19,196 bases of DNA, from the NCBI GenBank assembly GCA_031290815.1, contig JAISLO010000114.1, positions 1-19,196 on the forward strand. Direction: 5' to 3'. Origin of the DNA: Synergistaceae bacterium (lineage in GTDB: Bacteria; Synergistota; Synergistia; Synergistales; Synergistaceae). The translations under genes were made by a program, and so were the position numbers. Below the pieces are notes generated by a model. The model ran no database searches. It was given only the letters and a program-made list of their open reading frames with translations, and was not told the origin of the DNA. Positions 1-7,748 of the stretch are shown piece after piece (position 1 is the stretch's first letter; every line of letters begins with the position of its first letter).

Positions 1-1434
1 TCCGTCCAGTGCAGGAACATCAAAATCGATTCGGACGGCTGGAAGACGTACCTGCTCTCGACACTAGGAAGAGGAGGGAACGGGCTCTACATGATGGACG
101 TGACGGATCACGACAGCCCAGCGTTCAAGTGGTACACGGAGGTTGCCGCCGCCGACAAGTCCGGCAAGAAGAACATCATAACCATGACATGGGAACAGAA
201 CGAGCAGGATGTCATAAGCAAGGATATGACGACCGAGCAGAAGAAGTTCCTGAAACTCGGCTTCAACAGCCCAAGGCCTGAGATGGGGATAGCCCCCCTG
301 CACGGCGGCGACGGCGTTCACAAGAACTTCATAGCTCTCCCCGGCGGGATGCAGAACCCCGTCGATCTGGGCCATAACGGTAAGGACGGGGCGGTCTTCT
401 TCATGCTGGACCCGAAGGACGGCAAAGCTATCCGCGTATTTGACGGCTCCGACCTCACCAATCCTGATCTGAGAGCCGGCGGCGGCGTGGAAGGTCCCGC
501 GCCGTACATGGGGATGATGGTCTCTGAGCCGACGCTCGTCCGCTCGGAGAAGAACAGCTACATGACGGGCCAAATCTTAGCGCCCGACAACAGGGGCAAC
601 ATCTTCCGCATCCGACTGGAGGACAAATTCGGCGAGCCGATGGATAACCCCGAGGACTGGGAGATAGAGACCGTGGCCACGCTCCAGAGAGAAGCGGCCA
701 TGAATACATCCTCGGCCAGCTACTCCGTGTATGGCGGCCTGGCGGCTGGCATATACGAAGGGAATGAGATGTGGGCCGCTGGCGGGACCGCCGATATCTC
801 CGCGCCGTCTGGCAGCGGAGGAGGAACCATCAGGAACGAGAGGCAGATGATATTCTCCTTCTCTTTGGACAAAAAAACCGGCACGACGCAGGTCAGGGAC
901 AGGGACTGGGTGGAGCTGAAAGACTCGGGTGACAGCGATAAGGACATGAAAGGTTGGTACATCAAGCTCGACCCAGGAGATGATCAGAACGCGATCCCGG
1001 AATACGCCACGGTGAGGCCTGTGTTAGCCAACGGGATACTTTACTTTGGGACGTTCCTGGGCAAGAAGATGGACATCTACGACCCAGATCTCTGCGTCAC
1101 AGGCACGGAGACCGGAGACAGCCGCATATACGCCATAGACATGAGGACAGGCGGCGCGAGCCGCTGGTCGCACGCAGCCAAATACAGAACGCTGAACGGC
1201 GTCAAGATAACGGGCTTTACGGTCTCCAAGATCGGCCGCCGCAAGAACCTGCTGGTCAGGTACAGCAAAACTCGCGACAAAAACAAAGCGTTTGGCGACA
1301 GCGATATATTAAACGAGAGTAACGTAAACTTACCCGGCGAGGACACGTTAAACATTCTTCTGGACTACTCCAACAGCAACGCGGACAAAATCCCGCCCGG
1401 AGAGGCCGTTATCATGTACGGGCTGTCTAAATGA
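1..1434 (+). CDS. PilY1-like type IV pilus-associated protein, C-terminal part (5' end outside window)
   Basis: The frame is open from the first base, so 477 residues of the C-terminal part are visible and the start lies outside the window. Residues 23-36 (GRGGNGLYMMDVTD) and the stretch around 318-400, with a GWYIKLDPGDD segment, an 'ANGILYFGTFLG' strand, an isolated Cys and a final 'IYAIDMRTGG', follow the pattern of the PilY1 C-terminal beta-propeller. In known systems PilY1 is a tip- or surface-associated factor needed for type IV pilus extension, adhesion and sometimes calcium-dependent twitching. Acidic residues at 308-315 (DSGDSDKD) could be a metal-binding loop but do not match the classical calcium loop exactly. 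It is the only plus-strand gene and converges on lptD. The last ~60 codons are more AT-rich than the rest. No other pilus gene is visible, so the assignment rests on propeller similarity alone. Confidence 0.72.
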   Translation, partial: SVQCRNIKIDSDGWKTYLLSTLGRGGNGLYMMDVTDHDSPAFKWYTEVAAADKSGKKNIITMTWEQNEQDVISKDMTTEQKKFLKLGFNSPRPEMGIAPLHGGDGVHKNFIALPGGMQNPVDLGHNGKDGAVFFMLDPKDGKAIRVFDGSDLTNPDLRAGGGVEGPAPYMGMMVSEPTLVRSEKNSYMTGQILAPDNRGNIFRIRLEDKFGEPMDNPEDWEIETVATLQREAAMNTSSASYSVYGGLAAGIYEGNEMWAAGGTADISAPSGSGGGTIRNERQMIFSFSLDKKTGTTQVRDRDWVELKDSGDSDKDMKGWYIKLDPGDDQNAIPEYATVRPVLANGILYFGTFLGKKMDIYDPDLCVTGTETGDSRIYAIDMRTGGASRWSHAAKYRTLNGVKITGFTVSKIGRRKNLLVRYSKTRDKNKAFGDSDILNESNVNLPGEDTLNILLDYSNSNADKIPPGEAVIMYGLSK

Positions 1435-1466
1435 CGACATAATGTATGGGCGAATGTCGGATGTCG

Positions 1467-1494
1467 GTAGGGGCGAATAATTATTCGCCCCTAC
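1467..1494. repeat. Perfect 28-bp intergenic palindrome
   Basis: The two 14-base arms (GTAGGGGCGAATAA and its exact reverse complement) meet without a spacer between the convergent pilY1-like and lptD genes. Just upstream, GGGCGAAT occurs once more (1448-1455) and a 7-bp unit TGTCGG(A/T) is tandemly repeated (about 1455-1468), as if part of another element copy had decayed there. Palindromes of this kind resemble dispersed extragenic palindromic (REP/MITE-like) elements of other bacteria. Whether it is repeated in this genome cannot be seen from one window. Confidence 0.75.
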
Positions 1495-1508
1495 TCAGAT
1501 AAAAGGGT

Positions 1509-1549
1509 CCAGGGAGCTTGGCTCCCTGGCGGGTGTGGGCGGAGCCCAC
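1509..1549 (-). terminator. Tandem hairpins, likely terminator after lptD
   Basis: Two hairpins lie side by side: 1509-1529 has 9-bp arms (CCAGGGAGC / GCTCCCTGG) with a 3-base loop, and 1535-1549 has 6-bp arms (GTGGGC / GCCCAC) with a 3-base loop. Read on the minus strand, the larger hairpin is followed by ACCC and then TTTTAT, a passable but imperfect intrinsic terminator about 70 bases past the lptD stop. In the other direction the tail is only loosely T-rich, so any role for the pilY1-like gene is weaker. The 'ccaggg...ccctgg-cgggt-gtgggc...gcccac' layout also resembles dispersed intergenic repeats. Confidence 0.5.
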
Positions 1550-1599
1550 GGTCTTCGTTTCTCATTTTCTGACGCCGCGGCGGCGATGCCGCTCGCCGG

Positions 1600-3291
1600 T
1601 CACCTCGACAGTTTTGGTACCAGATCGTCCGGCGCCGTGAGCGGGTCGAATATATCGTTGCCCATGAGCCTTATGCCGGAATCGGGATATGCCTTGATCG
1701 TCAGCTTCAGGCCCAACCAATCGTCTCCGTCCGAAGTCAGGTCGTCCCTGAAAACGGCTTCCCAAAGCATACAGGACAAATCATACTGCGCGCTGTAGAC
1801 CATCTCGGTGAGGTCGTCATCGATGACGCTGTACGCTCCGCGGACACCGAGTTTCCACGATGTGTCGGGGCGTTCTGTCTTGATACTGTAACTGATCTCC
1901 TGGTATATGTCCTCCCGGTCGTCATAATCGTCCCACGCCATCGGGGAATCGCCCCACGACCATCTCCTGAGGTAGGCGGTAGTGAGGTTGAAGGAGCCCA
2001 AGTTCCACCTCACGCCCACGGCGGCGTCGAGCAGGCTCTGCTCCTCTGACGCGTCTCCGTCATATCTGTAGTGCCAGTAAACAGCGTTGTAGAACGGCTG
2101 AAGTCCGCCGCCCTTGACGCTCGGCTCGCCGTAGATCTGCAAACCCGCGCCAAGCCTCTCCACAGTCGGAGCGGGTCCGGAAGTCGCGTCCTCATACCTG
2201 CCCCAGGTTGTCATGAGCCGGAACCAGCCGCCGGCCGCGCGGTCGTCAAACCAGGGGCTCACGATATTTACCTCCGGCTTTCTCCACAAAACATACTTCG
2301 AGTCGTATCCGGCGTTCTTCTCTACGGAGAGAAGCTCCCTCTGACGCCAGCCCGCATCTAAACTCCAACCGGCCTTCCTGTAGGAGAGCCCCCATGAGGG
2401 CCGCCATTTCGTATCGTCGATCGTGTCGTCATATGACCTTCTCACCCCGCCGTATATGGAGAGACCGTCCCATATCTCCTGTGTTATGAACGCCTCTCCC
2501 TCCCAGATATCCTCCGTCCAGCCTATGACGCTGAGATCGATCGTCCCGCTCTCCCAGCCCCAGCCTCCAGAGAAACCGAGCCCCGCGCCTTTATCAGATT
2601 CATAGCCGATCTTAGGAAAGATCGGGCTGTTTTTCCGCTTGTCGTGCTCGTCGAGCCAGATTATATAATCGAAAGGATATGTGAACACCAGGGTGTCCCC
2701 CAGAAAGACCTTGGGCTGCTTTATGATGACCCTCTTCCCGGCTATGACGGATACGCGCTTAGACTCCAGCCTGTAGTGCGGGTGAGGGTCCGAGCAGGTC
2801 GTCAGGGATGCGCCGGACCATATCGCGTCGAAATCCTCTATCTCGTTGCCAGAGACATCGCCCGACGCCATCCGTGAGGGCATTACCTCTATGGCTTCCC
2901 CTCTGACGTAAAAGGAATCTACTCTGCCGTTCGGCATTGTCATGATTCCGCTCCTCTCGGCGACGTTGTAGTCGAGCCGTTCGCCGCTCAGCCTCTTGCC
3001 GGCCGTCACGAACGTGACGGACCCCTCCTCGGAGGAGAGCGCCCTGACCTGCTGGCCGTTGCTGTCATACTCGACAAACGGGGCGAACAGGCGCACCTCC
3101 CCGTTGTTGATGCGCACGTTGCCCTCAGCCGTGGCTATGCCGGTGGATTCCTCAAATGAAATGACGTCCGCGTCGAGCTGAATGTTCTCCCCGCCCGGTG
3201 CCGCATAGGCGGACGGGACGGCTGTGTGCAGAATGAAGAACGATAAAAACGATACAAGGCCCAATCTCCAAGCTATCTTTCTATTTTCCAA
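1600..3291 (-). CDS. lptD: LPS-assembly outer-membrane protein LptD (OstA)
   Basis: LptD is the outer-membrane barrel that, with LptE, inserts lipopolysaccharide into the outer leaflet. The 563-residue product has a signal peptide (hydrophobic 9-27, likely cleavage after AYA at 30), an OstA/LptA-type beta-jellyroll (about 35-140: 'DADVISFEESTGIATAEGNVRI'), then the LptD signature near 163-206 (LTTC..., PHYRLESKRV, 'VFLGDTLVFTYPFDYI') and a region rich in alternating Trp/Tyr strands typical of a barrel. It is clearly shorter than the ~780 residues of E. coli LptD. Only two Cys are present (166 and 507), against four in E. coli, and the protein ends in Arg rather than an aromatic residue. The start is TTG, preceded by TGAGG, and overlaps the lptC end by 19 bases, suggesting translational coupling. 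Confidence 0.85.
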   Translation of the reverse strand: MENRKIAWRLGLVSFLSFFILHTAVPSAYAAPGGENIQLDADVISFEESTGIATAEGNVRINNGEVRLFAPFVEYDSNGQQVRALSSEEGSVTFVTAGKRLSGERLDYNVAERSGIMTMPNGRVDSFYVRGEAIEVMPSRMASGDVSGNEIEDFDAIWSGASLTTCSDPHPHYRLESKRVSVIAGKRVIIKQPKVFLGDTLVFTYPFDYIIWLDEHDKRKNSPIFPKIGYESDKGAGLGFSGGWGWESGTIDLSVIGWTEDIWEGEAFITQEIWDGLSIYGGVRRSYDDTIDDTKWRPSWGLSYRKAGWSLDAGWRQRELLSVEKNAGYDSKYVLWRKPEVNIVSPWFDDRAAGGWFRLMTTWGRYEDATSGPAPTVERLGAGLQIYGEPSVKGGGLQPFYNAVYWHYRYDGDASEEQSLLDAAVGVRWNLGSFNLTTAYLRRWSWGDSPMAWDDYDDREDIYQEISYSIKTERPDTSWKLGVRGAYSVIDDDLTEMVYSAQYDLSCMLWEAVFRDDLTSDGDDWLGLKLTIKAYPDSGIRLMGNDIFDPLTAPDDLVPKLSR

Positions 3292-3851
3292 CGCGCCTCA
3301 ACCTCCGTGTCAATACTCAACACACCCTCGATGGATATCCTGGCAGTGTCCCCCTTGAGCCTCACCTCGCTGTCGCGAACCAGCACTCCGCCGGATAGAG
3401 TCCAAATTCTGTCCGCGTCGCTATAGTCCGCCCTCGGAGCGGAAATGTCAAGGCTTCGTCCTCTAGCGGACAGAGTGCCGCGCACGGAGTGGAGCGCCAT
3501 ATTGCCCTCATTCTCGACGAGCTCTCCGCTGCGGGCGTACAACCTGGCGACCTCGCCCGAATCTCCCTCGGCGACCGATATGTCAATGCTGCTCGCCGTT
3601 ATGAACCCCGAATCATGCTCGGCAGTCTTCGCGAGAACTCGCCAGTCCCTGCCGTCTATCACTCGCCGGAAGTCGAGGTTTTCGACTACGATATCAGGCA
3701 TGTCCCGGATGGAGGGATTCACCACAAGCCCCAGATCCCTCCGCAGGTAAAACGCCCCGAGAGCGGCGAGAGCGATACAGACCAGGAGGATTGCCGCAGC
3801 CCTCCCCATACCGAATCCGCGTCCGCTACCAATCAATGCGAGCCGCTCCAT
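3273..3851 (-). CDS. lptC: LPS export bridge protein LptC
   Basis: LptC is the bitopic inner-membrane partner of the LptB2FG transporter and passes lipopolysaccharide to the periplasmic LptA bridge. The 192-residue product has one N-terminal membrane anchor (about residues 17-35) followed by a periplasmic beta-rich domain with the usual LptC pattern: 'PDIVVENLDFRRVIDGRDWRV', 'AKTAEHDSG', and later 'ARSGELVENEGNMAL'. Length and layout match the family. Three starts are possible: a TTG at 3863 without a ribosome site, ATG at 3851 directly abutting GGAGG, and ATG at 3809 just before the membrane segment; I chose 3851. It overlaps the end of the upstream secreted-protein gene and the start of lptD. 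No lptA, lptB, lptF or lptG is in the window. Confidence 0.8.
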   Translation of the reverse strand: MERLALIGSGRGFGMGRAAAILLVCIALAALGAFYLRRDLGLVVNPSIRDMPDIVVENLDFRRVIDGRDWRVLAKTAEHDSGFITASSIDISVAEGDSGEVARLYARSGELVENEGNMALHSVRGTLSARGRSLDISAPRADYSDADRIWTLSGGVLVRDSEVRLKGDTARISIEGVLSIDTEVEARWKIER

Positions 3852-4962
3852 CCTCCGCCACAAAATTTATCCGCTTGGTATCCATTATCCTCAGGAAGAG
3901 CACCTTCCTCGCGACAGTCACCCTCGCGTTATCGCCCACCCAGTTCACCTTGTAGCCGGACTTCAGGGCGCTTCTGAATCCCCCGGACATCACATCCCGC
4001 TCGAAGAGCTCCAGTGAGATCTTATCCCGAGAGGCTGATGACAGCATCGAGTACATCTTGCCGGTGTCACCGGCGATCCATGCCCTCAGGAATGACTCGA
4101 GAACCTGTTTGTTCCCGTGGAGAGGTTCTATCGGGGTCACATCTCCCTCCAAAACGGCAGGCGGAATCAAATCCCCGGATTCCGGCACTTCATCGGTCTC
4201 ATCCCGCGCATCGCCGGTGGGCGCGGGTTCGGAAACGACCGGTGCGGTGGGCTGATAGACTTCGGAATCCGCCGCGAACTCGCGCTCGTCCTTGGACTGG
4301 ACCGGCGGCGGCTCGTGTTTTGTCGTAGGGATTTTCACCACGACTTCTCTTCTGTCGTCGGACGCCGGTCTCGTGTCATGCGTCTCGATCTGGGGGGTCG
4401 TGTTGATGGCTCCGGAATCGAAGGAGAAGACGGTCTCCTTGTTGGGAACCAGACCGCGCAGACCTATGCTGAAATTTTCGTTCTCCTGCTTGGGAAAGAA
4501 GATGAACCCCTGCACCAGTCCCGAGATCTGACCGTCCAGTTTCTTATCTATCACGATCGGGCTCACCCGTTTGCCCGACGAGTCTATCAGGACGATATTC
4601 TTCGACAGGGGAGAGAGATTGGGCGGGGGGTCGCCGTAGGAGTGAATTGACAGCATGACGGGAGTGGCCGATCCGATCCTCAATTCGTTGACGAACATCC
4701 TGCGGAACTCCTCCGCCTGGTCGGGGCGCATACGGCGTTTCTCAGACTCCGCATTCACCCACGGATCGACGAGTTCGTCCGGATAGTGGACGATCCAGGC
4801 AAGGTTTCCGTCCCCCCATCGGAAGGATGTCCATCTGTCGAGTATTTCTATGGCTTCATCCTGGCTTCCCGCGACAGCGCGGGAAGCCGTCATCACGAAC
4901 AGCAACAGTGCGCAGAGAATTTGAAACGCTCTTGACGAGGCTCTTTTATTTACTGTGGTCAT
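3826..4962 (-). CDS. Secreted two-domain protein of unknown function (paralog A)
   Basis: I do not recognise a named family. The 378-residue product has a signal peptide (hydrophobic 13-25, likely cleavage after AVA at 31). An N-terminal domain of about 33-180 contains 'ILDRW', 'YPDELVDPWVNAESEK' and a 'GFIFFPKQ' strand. A Pro/Glu/Asp-rich low-complexity linker follows (about 185-280), then a C-terminal domain (about 282-378: 'VLESFLRAWIAGDTGKMYSML') that looks like an NTF2-like fold, an inference from pattern. The N-terminal domain aligns by eye with the secreted protein at 13312-14070, so the two appear paralogous. It sits 46 bp after the preceding gene, and its 3' end overlaps lptC, so it is probably cotranscribed with lptC-lptD; an envelope role is plausible but unproven. 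The upstream ribosome site is weak. Confidence 0.8.
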   Translation of the reverse strand: MTTVNKRASSRAFQILCALLLFVMTASRAVAGSQDEAIEILDRWTSFRWGDGNLAWIVHYPDELVDPWVNAESEKRRMRPDQAEEFRRMFVNELRIGSATPVMLSIHSYGDPPPNLSPLSKNIVLIDSSGKRVSPIVIDKKLDGQISGLVQGFIFFPKQENENFSIGLRGLVPNKETVFSFDSGAINTTPQIETHDTRPASDDRREVVVKIPTTKHEPPPVQSKDEREFAADSEVYQPTAPVVSEPAPTGDARDETDEVPESGDLIPPAVLEGDVTPIEPLHGNKQVLESFLRAWIAGDTGKMYSMLSSASRDKISLELFERDVMSGGFRSALKSGYKVNWVGDNARVTVARKVLFLRIMDTKRINFVAEDGAARIDW

Positions 4963-5008
4963 TTTTGCTTGTTCCCATCACTATTCGTACAACCCAAACT
5001 CCTGAAGA

Positions 5009-6037
5009 CTATTGATAGGTCACTGGCGTCAGCGTATCAGAGGGAGGGATGTCGGGGGCGGGAGCTTCCGTGTCGTCGCTGGCGGTCTCCACAGGCTGCC
5101 CTGAGACCTGATAGCCGGATGCATCCTTGAACTCCGCCGTCTCCACGTAGATCATAGTTCCCTCCGGTATCTGCTTGTCGCTTCCTCTGACGAGAAACCC
5201 GCCGGCAAGGCCGACCGGGCCCAGCAGCACAGCGCCCGCAAGGCTCGCACCGGCCGCTCCTACAACGCCCTTGTCGAGTTTCGACGCTTTTTTAGACTCG
5301 GGACCGATCAGGACTGGGGTCGTCTCCCCTCCGAGAAATTCGACATCGGTGAACTCCACGCTTATCTCCGACGCGCGTCCGAAACTGCGAGGCATCTTCA
5401 CCTTCGTAACCTGCGCGAAAACTCGGTTGCCCTTCGCCGCCGCCAGAGCGCCGTTGATGATATAATCCTCGTCCAGCTCCAGCTGCACGATATCTCCCTG
5501 CTTTACGTTGCGCACAGTCAGCGTCTCGACGAATCTGGCTCTGAACACCGTGCCCGACGGAACCTGCACCTTCAGGGCCGACACCCCGTTCGGCAGCAGC
5601 TTGGAGAGTATGCGCTCCAGGCGCGCCGACAGAGCGCCGCCCTGGTAGTCTCCCTCGAGCGTTGTCTCGAGGTTCATTATGCGCTCCTCGAAGGACTGGG
5701 ATGTGTTCACCCTGCGCAGCGTCACCCACTCCGCGGCTCCTATCTTGAAGATAAAGGAGGGCTGATTCGCGTTCCCCAGCTCCACAAAACTGGCGAGGGC
5801 GTCTTGGCGTTCCGTGAGGCTGCCCGGAAGCTCCATGCCAAAGAGATCCCTCTCCACCTTTGACAGACGGAGGAGCATACCGCCGCTCTGAGGCCGTCCG
5901 TAGACGAAGCTCTCGATCCTCTCGAGCCCCAGCATCGGAGTGACGCCCTCCGGCGTCACCTCGGAGGCGGCCGCAGCGCCTGCTGTGGCCAATACAACCG
6001 CAACTATGAGCAAGAATGTCAATTTTTTCATTACCAT
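5009..6037 (-). CDS. Secreted glycine-zipper protein with duplicated LE/RL repeat
   Basis: I do not recognise a named protein. The start is ATG at 6037 because GAGGAGG lies five bases upstream; the in-frame TTG at 6055 has no such site. The 342-residue product has a signal peptide (4-24). Residues 38-67 ('LERIESFVYG...RLSKVERDLFG') match a short motif common in cyanobacterial exported proteins, and 115-147 ('FEERIMNLETTLEGD...RLERILSKL') look like a second, decayed copy. Residues 158-245 ('VPSGTVFRARFVETLTVRNV', 'GDIVQLEL', 'AAKGNRVFAQVTKV') form a beta-rich domain of a type seen in many exported proteins and vaguely like the VirB10/TrbI barrel. Residues 257-284 are a Gly/Ala-rich glycine-zipper-like segment that could sit in a membrane. 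The C-terminus is acidic and proline-rich. It lies between pyrG and the paralog A/lptC/lptD genes. Confidence 0.82.
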   Translation of the reverse strand: MVMKKLTFLLIVAVVLATAGAAAASEVTPEGVTPMLGLERIESFVYGRPQSGGMLLRLSKVERDLFGMELPGSLTERQDALASFVELGNANQPSFIFKIGAAEWVTLRRVNTSQSFEERIMNLETTLEGDYQGGALSARLERILSKLLPNGVSALKVQVPSGTVFRARFVETLTVRNVKQGDIVQLELDEDYIINGALAAAKGNRVFAQVTKVKMPRSFGRASEISVEFTDVEFLGGETTPVLIGPESKKASKLDKGVVGAAGASLAGAVLLGPVGLAGGFLVRGSDKQIPEGTMIYVETAEFKDASGYQVSGQPVETASDDTEAPAPDIPPSDTLTPVTYQ

Positions 6038-6051
6038 GCTTCCCTCCTCGA

Positions 6052-6104
6052 ACAACCCGAAAAGTCATGGAATGTTGAACATTTCGGATTCAGATCGGGT
6101 TGTA
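6052..6104 (-). promoter_or_regulatory. Nested inverted repeat in the leader of the glycine-zipper gene
   Basis: In the 82-bp gap after pyrG, ACAACCCGA (6052-6060) and its reverse complement TCGGGTTGT (6096-6104) form perfect 9-bp arms around a 35-base loop, which itself contains the 13-bp palindrome AATGTTGAACATT (6072-6084). On the minus strand the structure ends about nine bases before the ribosome site of the next gene. There is no T-run after it, so it reads as a leader hairpin or operator rather than an intrinsic terminator. Function is not known. Confidence 0.4.
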
Positions 6105-6119
6105 AAATGTGATGTCCGC

Positions 6120-7727
6120 TCACTGCAGACAGGAGACGCGTTTCGCCGACGCTATGAAGCCCTTGAAGAGCGGGTGGGGGCGAAGCGGCCTCGACAAAAA
6201 CTCCGGATGGAACTGAACGCAGACAAACCAAGGGTGCGACTGGATCTCCACTATCTCAACCAGGTTCTTCTTCTCGTACATCCCTGTGATGCTGAGCCCC
6301 GCGGCCTCCAGCCTCTCCCTATAGTTGTTGTTGAACTCATAGCGGTGCCTGTGTCTCTCATGGATCACGCCGGCATGACCGTAGGATTCACTCGCCCGGC
6401 TTCCCTCCCTCAGTTTGCAGGGATAGCTGCCAAGCCTCATGGTGCCCCCCATACGATCGACTGTCTTCTGATCCTCCATTATGTGAACCACCGGATTCGT
6501 CGCGCCGGGGTCCATCTCCGAGCTGTTCGCGGACGCGATCAGCGCCGCGTTGCGCGCAAATTCTATCACCGCCGCGTGGAGGCCAAGGCAGAGGCCCAAG
6601 TAGGGGATTCCGTTCTCCCTCGCGTAACCGGCCGCGGAGATCTTTCCCTCCATGCCACGGGAGCCGAAGCCGCCCGGAACGAGGATTCCGTGAACGCCCT
6701 TCAGGACATCGGCCGCGCCGCGTTTTTCTATCTCCTCGCTCTCGATGGGGAGGATTGATATGCCGACCCCGTTGTGAATGGCCGCGTGAGTCAACGCCTC
6801 GTTGACGCTGAGGTACGAGTCCTTGATGCTCGTGTACTTTCCGATGAGCGCAACCGTCACCTCTCCCTTGGGGTGATCCCTCATTTCGAGATAGTTGAGC
6901 CAGTCATCGAGGTTTACCTCCTCATTCTGGCCCATTCCCAGCTTCGCCGTGACGAGCTTGTCGAGGCCCTGCCTGTGGAGCGATATTGGCACCCGATATA
7001 TGGTCTCCTCGTCCAGCGCCTCGAAAATGCTGTCGCCCGACACGCTGCAGAAGAGGGCTATCTTGTCCTTCATATCCTGTTTGAGCGGGAGCTGAGACCT
7101 GCAGACTATTATGTCGGGCTGTATCCCGATCCTCCTCAGCTCGTTGACGCTGTGCTGGGTGGGTTTCGTCTTTAGCTCGCCGGCGGCGGCGATGTACGGT
7201 ATCAGCGTTACGTGACAATATATGACGTTCGAGCGCCCCACCCTGTTCGACATCTGTCTTATCGCCTCCAGGAAGGGAAGGCCCTCTATGTCGCCCACTG
7301 TGCCGCCTATCTCGGATATGACCACGTCGTTATCCCCAGCCGCCCTCAGGATGCTCTCCTGTATCTCGTTGGTGACGTGCGGTATTACCTGTACGGTTCC
7401 GCCGTTGTAGCGTCCAGCGCGCTCCTTGTTTATGACCTCCGAGTATATCTTGCCGGCCGTGACGATGTTGTCGCGGTTCAACCGCGCGTCGATGAACCGC
7501 TCGTAATGCCCGAGATCCAGATCGGTCTCCGCTCCGTCGTCGGTCACAAACACCTCTCCGTGCTGAAACGGGTTCATAGTCCCAGCGTCAACGTTGAGAT
7601 AAGGGTCCATCTTCAAGATCGAGACCTTGAAACCTCTCCTCTTGAGCAGTACGCCGAGCGATGCCGCCGTGATGCCCTTGCCGAGCGACGAAACAACTCC
7701 CCCTGTGACGAATATGAACTTCGACAT
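6120..7727 (-). CDS. pyrG: CTP synthase (glutamine-hydrolysing)
   Basis: CTP synthase converts UTP to CTP with ATP and ammonia from glutamine, the last step of pyrimidine nucleotide synthesis. The 535-residue product has the normal length. The N-terminal synthase domain opens with the P-loop segment 'FVTGGVVSSLGKG' (6-18) and contains 'MDPYLNVDAGTMNPFQHGEV'. The C-terminal class I glutaminase domain has the nucleophile Cys380 and the His507/Glu509 pair in HPEF, so it should be active. Around Cys380 the sequence is CLGLH, where most family members have CLGMQ or CLGLQ; the final residue is a His (CAC codon) instead of Gln. A GGAGGAG lies 12 bases before the ATG. The gene follows the LysM/M23 gene after 21 bp and is probably in the same operon. 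Confidence 0.97.
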   Translation of the reverse strand: MSKFIFVTGGVVSSLGKGITAASLGVLLKRRGFKVSILKMDPYLNVDAGTMNPFQHGEVFVTDDGAETDLDLGHYERFIDARLNRDNIVTAGKIYSEVINKERAGRYNGGTVQVIPHVTNEIQESILRAAGDNDVVISEIGGTVGDIEGLPFLEAIRQMSNRVGRSNVIYCHVTLIPYIAAAGELKTKPTQHSVNELRRIGIQPDIIVCRSQLPLKQDMKDKIALFCSVSGDSIFEALDEETIYRVPISLHRQGLDKLVTAKLGMGQNEEVNLDDWLNYLEMRDHPKGEVTVALIGKYTSIKDSYLSVNEALTHAAIHNGVGISILPIESEEIEKRGAADVLKGVHGILVPGGFGSRGMEGKISAAGYARENGIPYLGLCLGLHAAVIEFARNAALIASANSSEMDPGATNPVVHIMEDQKTVDRMGGTMRLGSYPCKLREGSRASESYGHAGVIHERHRHRYEFNNNYRERLEAAGLSITGMYEKKNLVEIVEIQSHPWFVCVQFHPEFLSRPLRPHPLFKGFIASAKRVSCLQ

Positions 7728-7748
7728 GCGAAAAACACGCTCCTCCGG

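Noticed and set aside
1600..3291. lptD as a truncated pseudogene
   Set aside because: Although short, the frame is intact with signal peptide, OstA domain, TTC signature and barrel-like C-terminal region, so a compact form is more likely than decay.
5940..6758. Plus-strand open frame of 272 codons over the pyrG end and leader
   Set aside because: It covers the 3' part of pyrG and the following gene's leader and start, with Arg/His/Pro-rich composition typical of an antisense frame.
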